The notes: a model not told the origin generated them from the letters alone. A DNA stretch of 64,000 bases from Pelomonas sp. SE-A7 (GCF_030345705.1 NZ_JAUASW010000002.1:186001-250000); one strand, 5' to 3'; counted from the first letter of the stretch, positions 35,726 to 45,429 are shown. Program-made: numbers and translations.

Positions 35726-37657
35726 TCAGCGGTGGCGACCGCCGCCGCCGCCGCGACCACCACGGCCGCCTCGGTTACCACCACCACCGCCACCACCCTT
35801 GCGGTGGAAGGCGTCGGCGCCGATGTAGCCCATCGAGGTCTGCATGGGATCCGGCTCACGCGGGCCACCGCCCTGCTTGTTGCCCCCCTTGCCGCGACCG
35901 CCTTGGCCCTGGCCCTGACCACGGTCCGGACCCGAGCCGCCGGCACCGAAGCCCTGTGGGATGCGCTTGCTGCCGGTGGCGAAGCGACGGTCAAATGTCT
36001 GCTCCAGCGGGTTGATGTTGCGCGGCATGAAGTCGTCGTCTTCGTCCTCGTCGCGGCCACGCGGCGCGCTGCGCTCGCTCTGGCGCTCCACGAAACGCTG
36101 CTCGTTACGCTGCGGCTGTTGCGGCGCCTCGGGGCGGCTGGGACGCGGGCCGCTGCCGGAACCGCGGTCGGAGCGGCGCTTCTTGTCGCGGCCCTGCTCC
36201 TGATTCGCACCCGGCTCGCGCATCTGGTGGCCAGCCAGGCGGCGGATGATGCGCACGTCGTCGTCGCTCATCTCCACCCAGACGCCGCGCTTGAGGCCGC
36301 GCGGCAGCACCACGGTGCCGTAGCGGATGCGGATCAGGCGGCTGACCGCCAGGCCCACGGCATCGAACAACTTGCGCACTTCGCGGTTGCGGCCTTCGGT
36401 GATGACCACGCGATACCAGCGATTGACGCCTTCGCCGCCGCCATCCTCGATGCTCTTGAACTGGGCCTTCTGGCCTTCGATCTCTACACCTTCCAGCAGG
36501 CGAGCACGTTGCTCGACATTGAGCGAACCCAGCACGCGAACCGCGTACTCGCGCTCGACGCCGAAGCGCGGATGCATCAGTTGGTTGGCCAGTTCACCGC
36601 TGTTGGTGAACAGCAGCAGGCCTTCGGTGTTCAGGTCCAGGCGGCCGACCGACTGCCACTTGCCGTTCTGCAGCTTGGGCAGGCGGCGGAACACGGTGGG
36701 GCGGCCCTCGGGATCGTTGAAGGTCACGACCTCGCCGACCGGCTTGTGGTACGCCAGGATGCGCGGCGCCGGGGGCGTGATGCGCACCCTGATCGGCTTG
36801 CCACCGACAGACACGCGGTCGCCGAAGGAGATGCGCTGACCGATGTGGGCGACCTCGCCATTCACCTCGATCTTGCCCTCGGCGATCATGTCCTCGATGT
36901 CGCGGCGCGAGCCGACGCCGGCCTGGGCCAGCACCTTCTGCAGCTTGGGCGCATCCGGGTCGGCGGCCAGCACACGCTTGGACTCGGCCTCCTCGGCTTC
37001 CTTCACTTGCTGCTCAGGCTCGGGCAGAGCTTCCTCGCCATCGAAGGCACCGGCCAGCACGTCGGCGAAACGCTCGCCCACGGCCTCAATCACCTCGGGT
37101 TCGACGGCCACGGCCTGCTCGGTCGGCCAGTTGTTCTGGCGTTCGGCTTGAGGCTGGCCTTCGCCGCCCTCGCCCCGACCCTTGCGACCGCGACGGCGGT
37201 TGCGGCCGCGGCGGCCTTCGCCTGCTTCTTCGCCATCCACCTCGCCTTCGGCGCGCAGGCCCTCGCCGGATTCACCGGCTTCGCCCGGCGGTGCCGGAGC
37301 CGGCGGCGGCGCTTCAGGCTCGACCGGAGCCGGCGGCGGCGCCTCAGGTTCACCGGGCGACGGCGCCTCGCCGGCCGCAGCCGAAGCGGCGGTCTTGCGC
37401 GGAGCGCGGCGCTTGGGCGCAGGCGCGGCCTCGGTCACGGCCGACTCGGCAGCGGCAACCTCGGTCACGGCAGCTTCGTCAGCCGCGGTGGCCGTCTTGC
37501 GGGGGGCGCGCTTGCGGGCCGGCTTGGCTTCGGCGGCGGCGGACTCGTCGACCGCGGCGGCCGTCTTGGCCGGAGCGCGGCGGCGCTTGGGGGCTGCGGG
37601 CTCCGCAGCGTCGGCGCCGGGCAGGTCGGCTGGGTTGGTGGGGTTGTCTTGGTTCAT
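35726..37657 (-). CDS. rluB: 23S rRNA pseudouridine synthase RluB-like, with long disordered tails
   Basis: The core of this 643-residue protein is an RsuA/RluB-family enzyme, expected to make pseudouridine 2605 in 23S rRNA: an S4 domain (about 238-283, LQKVLAQAGVGSRRDIEDMI), then VGRLDLNTEGLLLFTN with catalytic Asp341 and REYAVRVLG. The N-terminal 235 residues are low complexity, with three copies of a basic RRAPxKT-type motif (near 25, 49 and 82) followed by Pro/Glu-rich and Arg/Gly-rich stretches. The C-terminal 160 residues are Arg/Gly/Gln-rich and end in an RGG-like tail. It overlaps scpB by four bases (ATGA). Confidence 0.93.
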   Translation of the reverse strand: MNQDNPTNPADLPGADAAEPAAPKRRRAPAKTAAAVDESAAAEAKPARKRAPRKTATAADEAAVTEVAAAESAVTEAAPAPKRRAPRKTAASAAAGEAPSPGEPEAPPPAPVEPEAPPPAPAPPGEAGESGEGLRAEGEVDGEEAGEGRRGRNRRRGRKGRGEGGEGQPQAERQNNWPTEQAVAVEPEVIEAVGERFADVLAGAFDGEEALPEPEQQVKEAEEAESKRVLAADPDAPKLQKVLAQAGVGSRRDIEDMIAEGKIEVNGEVAHIGQRISFGDRVSVGGKPIRVRITPPAPRILAYHKPVGEVVTFNDPEGRPTVFRRLPKLQNGKWQSVGRLDLNTEGLLLFTNSGELANQLMHPRFGVEREYAVRVLGSLNVEQRARLLEGVEIEGQKAQFKSIEDGGGEGVNRWYRVVITEGRNREVRKLFDAVGLAVSRLIRIRYGTVVLPRGLKRGVWVEMSDDDVRIIRRLAGHQMREPGANQEQGRDKKRRSDRGSGSGPRPSRPEAPQQPQRNEQRFVERQSERSAPRGRDEDEDDDFMPRNINPLEQTFDRRFATGSKRIPQGFGAGGSGPDRGQGQGQGGRGKGGNKQGGGPREPDPMQTSMGYIGADAFHRKGGGGGGGNRGGRGGRGGGGGRHR

Positions 37658-38376
37658 GCGTCAGCTTGCGCCTGAGGGGCGTCGTCGGACTCGGGAGCCG
37701 GCTCGGCCGGCGGTGGCGGAGCAGCGTCGACCACGGTCGGCGCCTCCTCGGAAACAGGGGATTCGGAAACTTCTACGGCAGCCGTTTCGGCCGCCGGCTC
37801 GGCGGCCTCGTCCAGCAGCGAAGCCTGCAACTCGGCCGGCAGCTCCAGGCCCGGCAGCGGCTGGCCGCCAGCTTCCAGGGCCGGTAGCTGTTCCAGGCTG
37901 GACAGACCGAGGTCGTCGAGGAACTGGCGCGTCGTGGCGTAGAGGGCTGGTCGCCCCGGCGCCTCGCGGTGGCCGATGGCGTCGATCCAGCCGCGGTCCT
38001 CGAGCTGCTTGATGATCTGGCTGGAGACCACGACACCGCGGATGTCCTCGATGTCACCGCGAGTCACCGGCTGGCGATAGGCAATGATGGCCAGCGTCTC
38101 AAGCACGGCGCGCGAATAGCGCTGCGGCTTCTCGGGGTGCAGGCGGTCCAGGTATTCGCGCAGCTCGGGGCGGCTCTGGAAGCGCCAGCCACTGGCCACC
38201 GGCACCAGCTCCACGCCGCGACCTTCCCAGTCGCGCACCAGCTCGTCGAGCAGGCTGCGCAAGGTATCGGCGCCGAGTTCATCGGCAAACAGCGTACGCA
38301 GCTCGCGCAGGGTCAGAGGCTGCTGGGCGCAAATCAGCGCGGTCTCGAGGACGCGCTTTGCATCCTGTGTATTCAT
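37654..38376 (-). CDS. scpB: Chromosome segregation and condensation protein ScpB
   Basis: ScpB is the winged-helix subunit of the SMC-ScpAB condensin. The 240-residue protein has two winged-helix domains (about 1-170), with RVLETALICAQQPLTLRELR at the start and the family signature ETLAIIAYRQPVTRGDIEDIRG. The last 60 residues are acidic and Pro/Ala-rich and look disordered. scpA is not adjacent; upstream lies a 274-base gap and then rluD. Coupling to rluB is a common bacterial arrangement. Confidence 0.95.
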   Translation of the reverse strand: MNTQDAKRVLETALICAQQPLTLRELRTLFADELGADTLRSLLDELVRDWEGRGVELVPVASGWRFQSRPELREYLDRLHPEKPQRYSRAVLETLAIIAYRQPVTRGDIEDIRGVVVSSQIIKQLEDRGWIDAIGHREAPGRPALYATTRQFLDDLGLSSLEQLPALEAGGQPLPGLELPAELQASLLDEAAEPAAETAAVEVSESPVSEEAPTVVDAAPPPPAEPAPESDDAPQAQADA

Positions 38377-38650
38377 TGACTCTCGTCAGCGTTCCCGTTG
38401 GTAACAAACGGCTGGTGCCCGCCGGTTCATTGCGGCGGACGGTACTTCTTGGGCCCGTGCGGCTGCGCCTGCGCTACTGGAAAGCGCGGAATTCGGCAAC
38501 GTTCGGGCGGGTGCTGGGCGCTCGGGCCGGGTCCGGTCAGACCCGTGGGCAGCGCGTCCAGCGCTTGGGATGCGGCGCTGACCCGGCTGGGCCGGTCGCG
38601 ACAGGAGCGCATCGTCTGGGCACGCATTGTAGCCTTGCTACCCAGCGCCC
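38377..38650. other. Intergenic region between scpB and rluD
   Basis: No convincing gene is visible here. Short open frames on both strands lack ribosome binding sites and have no recognisable domain. The minus strand has TACAAT (38626-38631), a possible -10 for scpB-rluB that would leave a leader of about 240 bases. Confidence 0.5.
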
Positions 38651-39651
<1,001 letters not shown>

Positions 39652-39652
<1 letters not shown>

Positions 39653-39657
39653 ATAAT
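39652..39657 (+). promoter_or_regulatory. bamD promoter -10 box
   Basis: A consensus TATAAT lies 51 bases before the bamD ATG, overlapping the first codon of the divergent rluD gene. The -35 position is not well matched. Confidence 0.5.
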
Positions 39658-39708
39658 CCGCGTTCCTATTTCTGCACCGGGTCGGCCAAGCGCCTGCCCC
39701 AAGGGATC

Positions 39709-40575
39709 ATGAGTGAAAAAACGCTGGAGCTCCGGGGCTCCATGCAAGCGCCGGCCCAGGGCTCCCTGCGCTCGACGCGCGGCTCCAAGGCCGCCTGGCT
39801 GATTGGCGCCATCGCCATCGCACTGGCCGGCTGCTCCACCGACCCGAAGGATGACCCGAACTCGCAGGCCAGCCTCGACAAATTGTATTCAGAGGCCAAG
39901 TCCGATCTGGAAGGCGGCGCCTACGACCGCGCGATCAAGTCGCTGGAAAAGGTCGAGGGCCGCGCCGCCGGCACGCTGATGGCCCAGCAAGCGCAGCTGG
40001 ACCTGGCCTGGGCCAACTACAAGAGTGGTGAACGCGCCGCGGCGATCACGGCCCTGGACCGCTTCATCAAGCTGAACCCGTCGAGCCCGGCCATCGACTA
40101 CGCCCTCTACATGAAGGGCATTGTGAACTTCAACGAGGACCTGGGCCTGTTCGGCCGCCTGGCCAGCCAGGACGTCGCCGAGCGCGATCAGCAAGCCTCG
40201 CGTGATGCGCTGCTGGCCTTCCGCCAGCTGGTCGACCAGTACCCCTCCTCGCGCTATGCCGAGGACGCCAAGGTCCGCATCGACTTCATCACCAACACGC
40301 TGGCCACCTATGAGGTCCACGTGTCGCGCTACTACTTCAACCGCAATGCCTTTGTTGCCGCAGCCAACCGCGCGCAGAACGCAGTGCTGGAGTTCCCGCG
40401 TGCCCCGGCCGTCGAGGAAGCGCTGTACCTGATGATGCAGAGCTACGAGAAGCTGGGCCTGAAGCCGCTGCGCGATGACGCCGAGCGGGTGCTGACCAAG
40501 AGCTTCCCGCAGAGCAAGTTCCTGGTGCAGAACCAGGCCGAGCAGCAGAAGAAATCCTGGTGGAAGTTCTGGTGA
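39709..40575 (+). CDS. bamD: Outer-membrane assembly lipoprotein BamD
   Basis: BamD is the essential TPR lipoprotein of the BAM complex. The 288-residue precursor has a hydrophobic signal segment ending IAIALAGC (lipobox LAGC) and five TPR-like repeats (LYSEAKSDLEGGAYDRAI, LAWANYKSGERAAAITALDR, FRQLVDQYPSSRYAEDA). The N-region before the signal core is unusually long; an internal ATG 11 codons later (MQAPAQG) is an alternative start. AAGGGA precedes the chosen ATG. A strong terminator follows. Confidence 0.95.
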   Translation: MSEKTLELRGSMQAPAQGSLRSTRGSKAAWLIGAIAIALAGCSTDPKDDPNSQASLDKLYSEAKSDLEGGAYDRAIKSLEKVEGRAAGTLMAQQAQLDLAWANYKSGERAAAITALDRFIKLNPSSPAIDYALYMKGIVNFNEDLGLFGRLASQDVAERDQQASRDALLAFRQLVDQYPSSRYAEDAKVRIDFITNTLATYEVHVSRYYFNRNAFVAAANRAQNAVLEFPRAPAVEEALYLMMQSYEKLGLKPLRDDAERVLTKSFPQSKFLVQNQAEQQKKSWWKFW

Positions 40576-40604
40576 TTCCGGCCTGAGGCCTGTCGCCCCG
40601 CAAG

Positions 40605-40633
40605 AAGCGCGTGCCGGTCACGCGCTTTTTTCT
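40605..40633 (+). terminator. Intrinsic terminator of bamD
   Basis: AAGCGCGTG and CACGCGCTT form a 9-base stem with a 5-base loop, followed by a T-rich run (TTTTTTCTTT). It sits 29 bases after the bamD stop, in the gap with the convergent helicase gene. Confidence 0.88.
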
Positions 40634-40635
40634 TT

Positions 40636-42654
40636 CTAGAGAGGCAGTTCGTGATCGGCCGCCAGCTCGGCCAGCCAATCGAGGGCTTCCTGCTCATGCT
40701 CCAGCCGGGTCATGGGCGGCAGGGCCTCGCGCAGCCGCCGGCCGTAGTTCATGCCGGCCATGCGCGGGTCGCAGACTACCAGCAGGCCGCGGTCGCCCTC
40801 GCTGCGGATCAGGCGGCCGCCGCCCTGCTTCAGGGCAATCGCCGTCTCGGCGATGAAGTACTCGGCGAACGCGTTCCGCCCCGCGGCTTCCAGCCGCTGC
40901 ACCCGGGCCTCGACCAAGGGATCGTTGGGCGGCGGGAACGGCAGCTTGTCGATCAGCACGCATTGGAGTGAATCACCGGGCACGTCTATGCCCTCCCAGA
41001 AGCTGGCCGAGCCGACCAGCACGGCGCGCGGATCGGCCATGAACTGGGCCAGCAGCACCCGCTTCGTGGCCGTGCCCTGCTGAAGCACGCGGATGGTGTC
41101 GCCGCCCTGTTCGAAGTCTTCGCGTAGCGCGTCACCTATCGCCTGCAAGGCCCGCAGCGTGGTGGTGAGCACAAAGGTCCGGCCGCCCAACGAGCGGGCA
41201 CAGCGCGCGGCCAGCGCCGCGACCTCGCTTGGATGATCAGGCTCGGCCGGCTTGGGAAAGCGGCGCGGAATGTAGAGCCGCGCATGCTCTGGATAGTCGA
41301 AGGGGCTGCCGACCCTGAGGACGATGGCGTCGTCCAGGCCGGCCGGTTCGGTGAACCAACTCAGCCGCTCGTCCTCGCCCAGCGTGGCCGAGGTGAAGAC
41401 CCAGGCCTTGGGCGGCCCGGCCAGCTGTTCCTGCATGGCCTGGCGGATGTCCAGCGGCGACTCGACCAGGCGCGCCTGCTGCGGACTCAGGTCTATCCAG
41501 CGGACCGCGCCGTCGGCAGGCTCGCCAGCGAAAGTCGCGGCCAGCGACTCCAGCTGCTCGGCCCGCTCGTGCAGGCGCTGGGAGTCGGGCGACATCTCCA
41601 TCACCGTGGCCAGGGTCTCGCGGGCCAGGGTAGCGGCTTCGGCCACGCTGCTCAGGGCCTCGGCGAAGCCGGGCCGCTCCGCCCTCTCCTTCCAGGCCAG
41701 CTTGAGCAGGCCCCGCACTTCCTTCATCGGGCCAGCACAGGCCAGGCGCAGCTCGCGGGCCGCCAGTTCCAGCCGCGACTGCAGCCCTTGCCAGTCCTGC
41801 AGGCCGCGTGCATGGGCCAGGCCCTGGGCCAGCACGTCGCGGGCAAAGTCGATCAGTTGGCCTGTGCCCAGCAGGGTGCCTAGGAACTGCACGCCCACTT
41901 CGGCCAGCTGGTGGGCCTCGTCAAACACCGCCAGCTCGACCGAGGGCAGCAGCTCGGCCACGCCGCTTTCTCGCAAGGCCAGATCGGCAAAGAACAGATG
42001 GTGGTTGACCACCACCACGTCAGCCTCCATGGCCTCTCGCCGCGCCTTGACCACGTGGCAGTCGCGGTAGTCCGGGCATTCCGTGCCCAGGCAGTTGTCG
42101 CGGTTGGAGCTGACGATGGGGATGATGGGAGAACGCTCGTCCAGGCCCTCCAGCTCGGCGAAGTCACCGCTGTGGGTCTGCTGGGCCCAGCGCTCCACGC
42201 GGGCCAGCATCATCACGGCGCGGCGGTCCGGCAGCTCTGCGCTTTGCCTTGCCTGCTTCATGCGGTGCAGGCAGAGGTAGCTGCCGCGTCCCTTGAGCAA
42301 GGCGGTGCGCACCGGCACATGCAAGGCTTCGCAAAGCCGCGGCAGGTCGCGCAGGAAAAGCTGGTCCTGCAGGCTCTTGGTCGCGGTGCTGATCAGCGCC
42401 CGGCTGCCCGACAAAAGCGCGGGCACAAGGTAAGCGAATGTTTTGCCGACGCCGGTGCCGGCCTCGACCACCAGGGTCTGGCGGCGCGCCACGGCGCGGG
42501 CCACGGCCTGGGTCATCTGCAGCTGGGGCTCGCGCGGCGAATAGCCGGCATCGGCCCGGGCCAGCGGGCCGCCGGCGTCGAAGGCCGCGGCCACCCATTG
42601 CTCCAGCTCGCTGGGCGGGTCCTCGCCGGCGCTGACGGGGGACTCGGCGTTCAA
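40636..42654 (-). CDS. ATP-dependent DNA helicase, YoaA/DinG family
   Basis: This 672-residue protein is an XPD-like superfamily 2 helicase with an iron-sulfur domain, expected to unwind damaged or blocked DNA. It shows Walker A EAGTGVGKTFAYLVPAL, the four cluster cysteines (SYLCLHR, then RDNCLGTECPDYRDCH), the DEAH box FDEAHQLAE and the C-terminal helicase motif VGSASFWEGIDVPGD. YoaA rather than DinG is suggested by length, but the split is not certain. The start is a TTG placed one base after the DUF465 stop, so translation is probably coupled. Confidence 0.92.
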   Translation of the reverse strand: MNAESPVSAGEDPPSELEQWVAAAFDAGGPLARADAGYSPREPQLQMTQAVARAVARRQTLVVEAGTGVGKTFAYLVPALLSGSRALISTATKSLQDQLFLRDLPRLCEALHVPVRTALLKGRGSYLCLHRMKQARQSAELPDRRAVMMLARVERWAQQTHSGDFAELEGLDERSPIIPIVSSNRDNCLGTECPDYRDCHVVKARREAMEADVVVVNHHLFFADLALRESGVAELLPSVELAVFDEAHQLAEVGVQFLGTLLGTGQLIDFARDVLAQGLAHARGLQDWQGLQSRLELAARELRLACAGPMKEVRGLLKLAWKERAERPGFAEALSSVAEAATLARETLATVMEMSPDSQRLHERAEQLESLAATFAGEPADGAVRWIDLSPQQARLVESPLDIRQAMQEQLAGPPKAWVFTSATLGEDERLSWFTEPAGLDDAIVLRVGSPFDYPEHARLYIPRRFPKPAEPDHPSEVAALAARCARSLGGRTFVLTTTLRALQAIGDALREDFEQGGDTIRVLQQGTATKRVLLAQFMADPRAVLVGSASFWEGIDVPGDSLQCVLIDKLPFPPPNDPLVEARVQRLEAAGRNAFAEYFIAETAIALKQGGGRLIRSEGDRGLLVVCDPRMAGMNYGRRLREALPPMTRLEHEQEALDWLAELAADHELPL

Positions 42655-42655
42655 G

Positions 42656-42859
42656 TCAGGCAGGTTCCTGGGGATCGCAGACCTGCTCCAGGCGGGCGAT
42701 CTGGTCGCGCAGCGCCAGGCGGCGCTTCTTCAACCTTTGCAGGGCCAGTTCGTCCAGCGGCGACTGTTCGACCAGACGGTCGATCATGCCGTCGAGGTCG
42801 GCATGTTCAATGCGCAACTCGATCAAACGGCGCGACAGCGAGTGAAGTTGTTCGTCCAT
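42656..42859 (-). CDS. Small DUF465 (YdcH-like) protein
   Basis: A 67-residue helical protein (MDEQLHSLSRRLIELRIEHA ...), with the DUF465 pattern of two antiparallel helices: RRLIELRIEHADLDGMIDR, then DELALQRLKKRRLALRDQIARL. The function of this family is unknown. It lies immediately upstream of the helicase gene and shares a consensus -10 box on the minus strand. An earlier in-frame start would extend it across the promoter region and is unlikely. Confidence 0.88.
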   Translation of the reverse strand: MDEQLHSLSRRLIELRIEHADLDGMIDRLVEQSPLDELALQRLKKRRLALRDQIARLEQVCDPQEPA

Positions 42860-42875
42860 GGCGGCTAGCGGCGCG

Positions 42876-42881
42876 ATTATA
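42876..42881 (-). promoter_or_regulatory. Consensus -10 box for the DUF465-helicase pair
   Basis: The minus strand reads TATAAT 17 bases before the DUF465 ATG, in the 64-base gap to the divergent phosphatase gene. The leader would be only about 10 bases. No clear -35 is seen. Confidence 0.45.
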
Positions 42882-42923
42882 GTTTTGACCCAACCCACGA
42901 TTCGGATTTTTCCGGCCTACCGC

Positions 42924-43691
42924 ATGACACGTCCCGCCCCCGGCTTCAGGCTCAATGCCGCCACCGGCACCCACCGCGGCGACCGGCTCTACCAGCAGGA
43001 CCAGGTCGAGGTCATCAGCCATCCGCGCAATGCCGGCTGGATGCTCTCGGTGCTGGCCGATGGCATGGGCGGCAAGAGCGGCGGACGCAAGGCGGCCGAC
43101 CAGGTGGTGATGACCGCCCACCAGCTGTTCGAGCGCTTCTCGCCGGAGGAAGAAAACCCGGCCGAGCTGCTGCGCCAGCTGGTCTCCGAGGCCCATCTGA
43201 TGATCAAGCTGACGGCCATCTCCACCGAGGAGGAGCCGCACAGCACCATCGCCGCCTTCCTGGTCACGCCGGACCGGCGCTGCTACTGGATCCATACCGG
43301 CGACTCGCGGATCTACCATTTCCGCGGCCCCAACATGATCAAGCGCAGCTTCGACCACTCCTATGTGCAGCGCCTGGTCGACGAGGGCCAGATCACCGAG
43401 GACGAGGCGATCAGCCATCCGCAGTCCAACCTGCTGACCGGCTGCCTGGGCACGGTGCAGGACCCGACGCCCAGCGAAGACCAGATCGAGAAGCTGGAGA
43501 TCGGCGACAGCCTGCTCTCCTGCAGCGACGGCCTCTGGCACTACTACAACGACCGCGAGCTCGGCACCGTGGTGCACAGCCTGCCACCGCGCGAGGCGGC
43601 CGAGTTGCTGATCAGCAAGGCGCGTCAGCGCGCCAAGGGCAGCGGCGACAACCTTTCGATGAGCTTGATCCGCCTAGACGCCATCGCCTAA
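42924..43691 (+). CDS. PP2C-type serine/threonine protein phosphatase
   Basis: The 255 residues show the PP2C metal-binding motifs in order: RGDRLYQQDQVEV, LADGMGGKSGGRKAAD, HTGDSRIYHFRG, LLSCSDGLWHYYND and GSGDNLSMSLIRLD. The protein is cytoplasmic, with no signal peptide or membrane segment. Such phosphatases usually pair with Hanks-type kinases, but no kinase gene lies in the window. I used the ATG at 42924; an upstream in-frame ATG coincides with the divergent DUF465 start and is unlikely. Its stop overlaps the stop of the convergent next gene by two or three bases. Confidence 0.92.
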   Translation: MTRPAPGFRLNAATGTHRGDRLYQQDQVEVISHPRNAGWMLSVLADGMGGKSGGRKAADQVVMTAHQLFERFSPEEENPAELLRQLVSEAHLMIKLTAISTEEEPHSTIAAFLVTPDRRCYWIHTGDSRIYHFRGPNMIKRSFDHSYVQRLVDEGQITEDEAISHPQSNLLTGCLGTVQDPTPSEDQIEKLEIGDSLLSCSDGLWHYYNDRELGTVVHSLPPREAAELLISKARQRAKGSGDNLSMSLIRLDAIA

Positions 43692-44305
43692 CGGCTGGCC
43701 GGTTGCGCCGGCAGCGCGGCTATCGAAGCCGCGGTCGGCACAGGCAGCGGCACGCCCTTCTTGCCATCGCGGCGCGCGTTGCGCTGCTCCACATCGCGGG
43801 CATGCTCGGCCAGCCTGGCCTTGCGCAGCTCGGTCTGGCGAGCTCGCTCGGCCGCCTGCAGGGCTTCCTTCTCGGCCTGCTCGACCTTGCGCTGTGCATG
43901 CGCCTGCTGGCCCGAACGCACTTGCTTCAGGCCGGCTTCGGACGAAGCCTTGGCCGGCAACGACGCCCGCGCCCCAGGGCCGGCGGCCGGTGGATCCTGC
44001 CGCGCCGAGCTGCGCAGCTCCTGCACCAGGGCCCGGTGCTGGCGCGCCTGCTCATCCATCTCGCGCTCGCGAGCCTGGATCGGATGCAGCTTCTGCTTGT
44101 ACTCGGCGTTGGCCTGCGCCCGGCAGCGATTGACCTCGAAGCGCTTGCCGCATTCGGCCAGCTTCTCGGCATGGGCCGCCTCCAGTTCGCGCTGCTGCTG
44201 GCGCAGCTGGGCGCGCTCGTCGGCACCAGGGTCCGCGGGACGAGACATCGCCGCGCCGGCCGCCAGCATCAGCAAGGGAATCAGCAGCAGTCGCACAGCA
44301 TTCAC
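43688..44305 (-). CDS. Secreted coiled-coil protein of unknown function
   Basis: I do not recognise this 205-residue protein. From a GTG start (reading VNAVRLLLIPLLML) it has a signal peptide (cleavage after GAAMS or nearby), then a highly charged helical region rich in Ala, Arg, Gln and Glu (DERAQLRQQQRELEAAHAEK). Two cysteines close together (AECGKRFEVNRCRAQA) may form a disulfide. The C-terminus is Pro/Ala-rich. The same cysteine-containing pattern occurs in small periplasmic proteins next to zapE in related bacteria, as far as I recall. It starts 9 bases after the zapE stop. Confidence 0.75.
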   Translation of the reverse strand: MNAVRLLLIPLLMLAAGAAMSRPADPGADERAQLRQQQRELEAAHAEKLAECGKRFEVNRCRAQANAEYKQKLHPIQAREREMDEQARQHRALVQELRSSARQDPPAAGPGARASLPAKASSEAGLKQVRSGQQAHAQRKVEQAEKEALQAAERARQTELRKARLAEHARDVEQRNARRDGKKGVPLPVPTAASIAALPAQPASR

Positions 44306-44313
44306 ACTCGGCC

Positions 44314-45414
44314 TCAGGTCAGCGAAGTATCGACCTCGCGCCGGGCCAGCGACAGGTATTCCTGCGACTGCATTTCCTGCAGCCGCGACACGGTGCGCGG
44401 GAACTCGTGCGCCAGCGGACCCTCGGTGTAGAGCTGGTCCGGTGGCACGGCGGCCGAGATGATCAGCTTGACCCGGCGGTCGTAGAGCACGTCCACCAGC
44501 CAGGTGAAGCGCCGCGCCTCGCTGGCCAGGCGGACAGGCATCTCGGGCACGTCCGACAGGATCAGCGTGTGGAACTGGGCCGCCAGCTCCAGGTAGTCGT
44601 TCTGCGAGCGCGGCCCGCCGCACAGGGTCTGGAAATCGAACCAGACCACGCCGCCGGCGCGCCGCCGCGCACGCAGCTCGCGGTGCTCTATGTGCAGGCG
44701 CGGGTCTTCGTCGCGCGCCTCGGCCAGCGACTCGAAGGCCGTGGTCAGCGCTGCATCGGCCTTGTCGTCCAGCGGTGTGTGATACAGCTCCACATGTTCC
44801 AGCGAGCGACGCCGGTAGTCGGTGCCGTTGTCCACGTTGATCACCTCGAGCTTCTCCTTCAGCAGCGCGATGGCCGGCAGGATGCGGTCGCGATGCAGGC
44901 CGTTGGGATACAGCTCGTCGGGCTGGAAGTTGGAGGTCGTGACTATGGAAACGCGGTGCTTGAACATAGCGTCCAGCAGCCGGTGCAGGATCATCGCGTC
45001 GGTCACGTCGGCCACATGGAATTCGTCGAAGCAGATCAGGCGGAAGCGCTTGGCGATGCGCTTGCCCAGCTCTTCCAGCGGATCGGCGATGCCCTTCAAA
45101 TCCTGCAGCTCGCGATGGACCTCGCGCATGAACTCGTGGAAGTGCAAGCGGGTCTTGCGGGTCAACGGCACGGCCTGGAAGAAGCAGTCCATCAGAAAGC
45201 TCTTGCCGCGTCCCACGCCACCGTACATGTAGACGCCGCGCGGCAGTGGTGGCCGTACCAGAAGCTTGGTCACCGCATTGCTGCGGCGCGCCTTGTAGTC
45301 GGCCCATTCGTCCTGGCAGCGCTGCAGCGCCGCCACGGCGTTCAGCTGAGCCGGGTCGGCCGTGTAGCCGCGCTCGGCGAGGGTCTGCTTGTAGAGCTCG
45401 GTGACAGTGGTCAT
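44314..45414 (-). CDS. zapE: Cell division ATPase ZapE (AFG1 family)
   Basis: ZapE is an AFG1-like ATPase that associates with the Z-ring and, in mitochondria, has a protein quality role. The 366 residues have Walker A YMYGGVGRGKSFLMDC and Walker B RLICFDEFHVADV, then TSNFQPDELYPNGLHRDR typical of the family. It lies 69 bases after lpd, behind a hairpin; the sucAB-lpd-zapE order is common in Burkholderiales. Confidence 0.95.
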   Translation of the reverse strand: MTTVTELYKQTLAERGYTADPAQLNAVAALQRCQDEWADYKARRSNAVTKLLVRPPLPRGVYMYGGVGRGKSFLMDCFFQAVPLTRKTRLHFHEFMREVHRELQDLKGIADPLEELGKRIAKRFRLICFDEFHVADVTDAMILHRLLDAMFKHRVSIVTTSNFQPDELYPNGLHRDRILPAIALLKEKLEVINVDNGTDYRRRSLEHVELYHTPLDDKADAALTTAFESLAEARDEDPRLHIEHRELRARRRAGGVVWFDFQTLCGGPRSQNDYLELAAQFHTLILSDVPEMPVRLASEARRFTWLVDVLYDRRVKLIISAAVPPDQLYTEGPLAHEFPRTVSRLQEMQSQEYLSLARREVDTSLT

Positions 45415-45429
45415 GGGCCTTGAAATGAG

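Noticed and set aside
43688..45307. Single 539-codon minus-strand frame joining the zapE region to the coiled-coil protein
   Set aside because: The upstream two-thirds is an out-of-frame shadow of zapE; only the part after the GTG at 44305 has a signal peptide and sensible composition.
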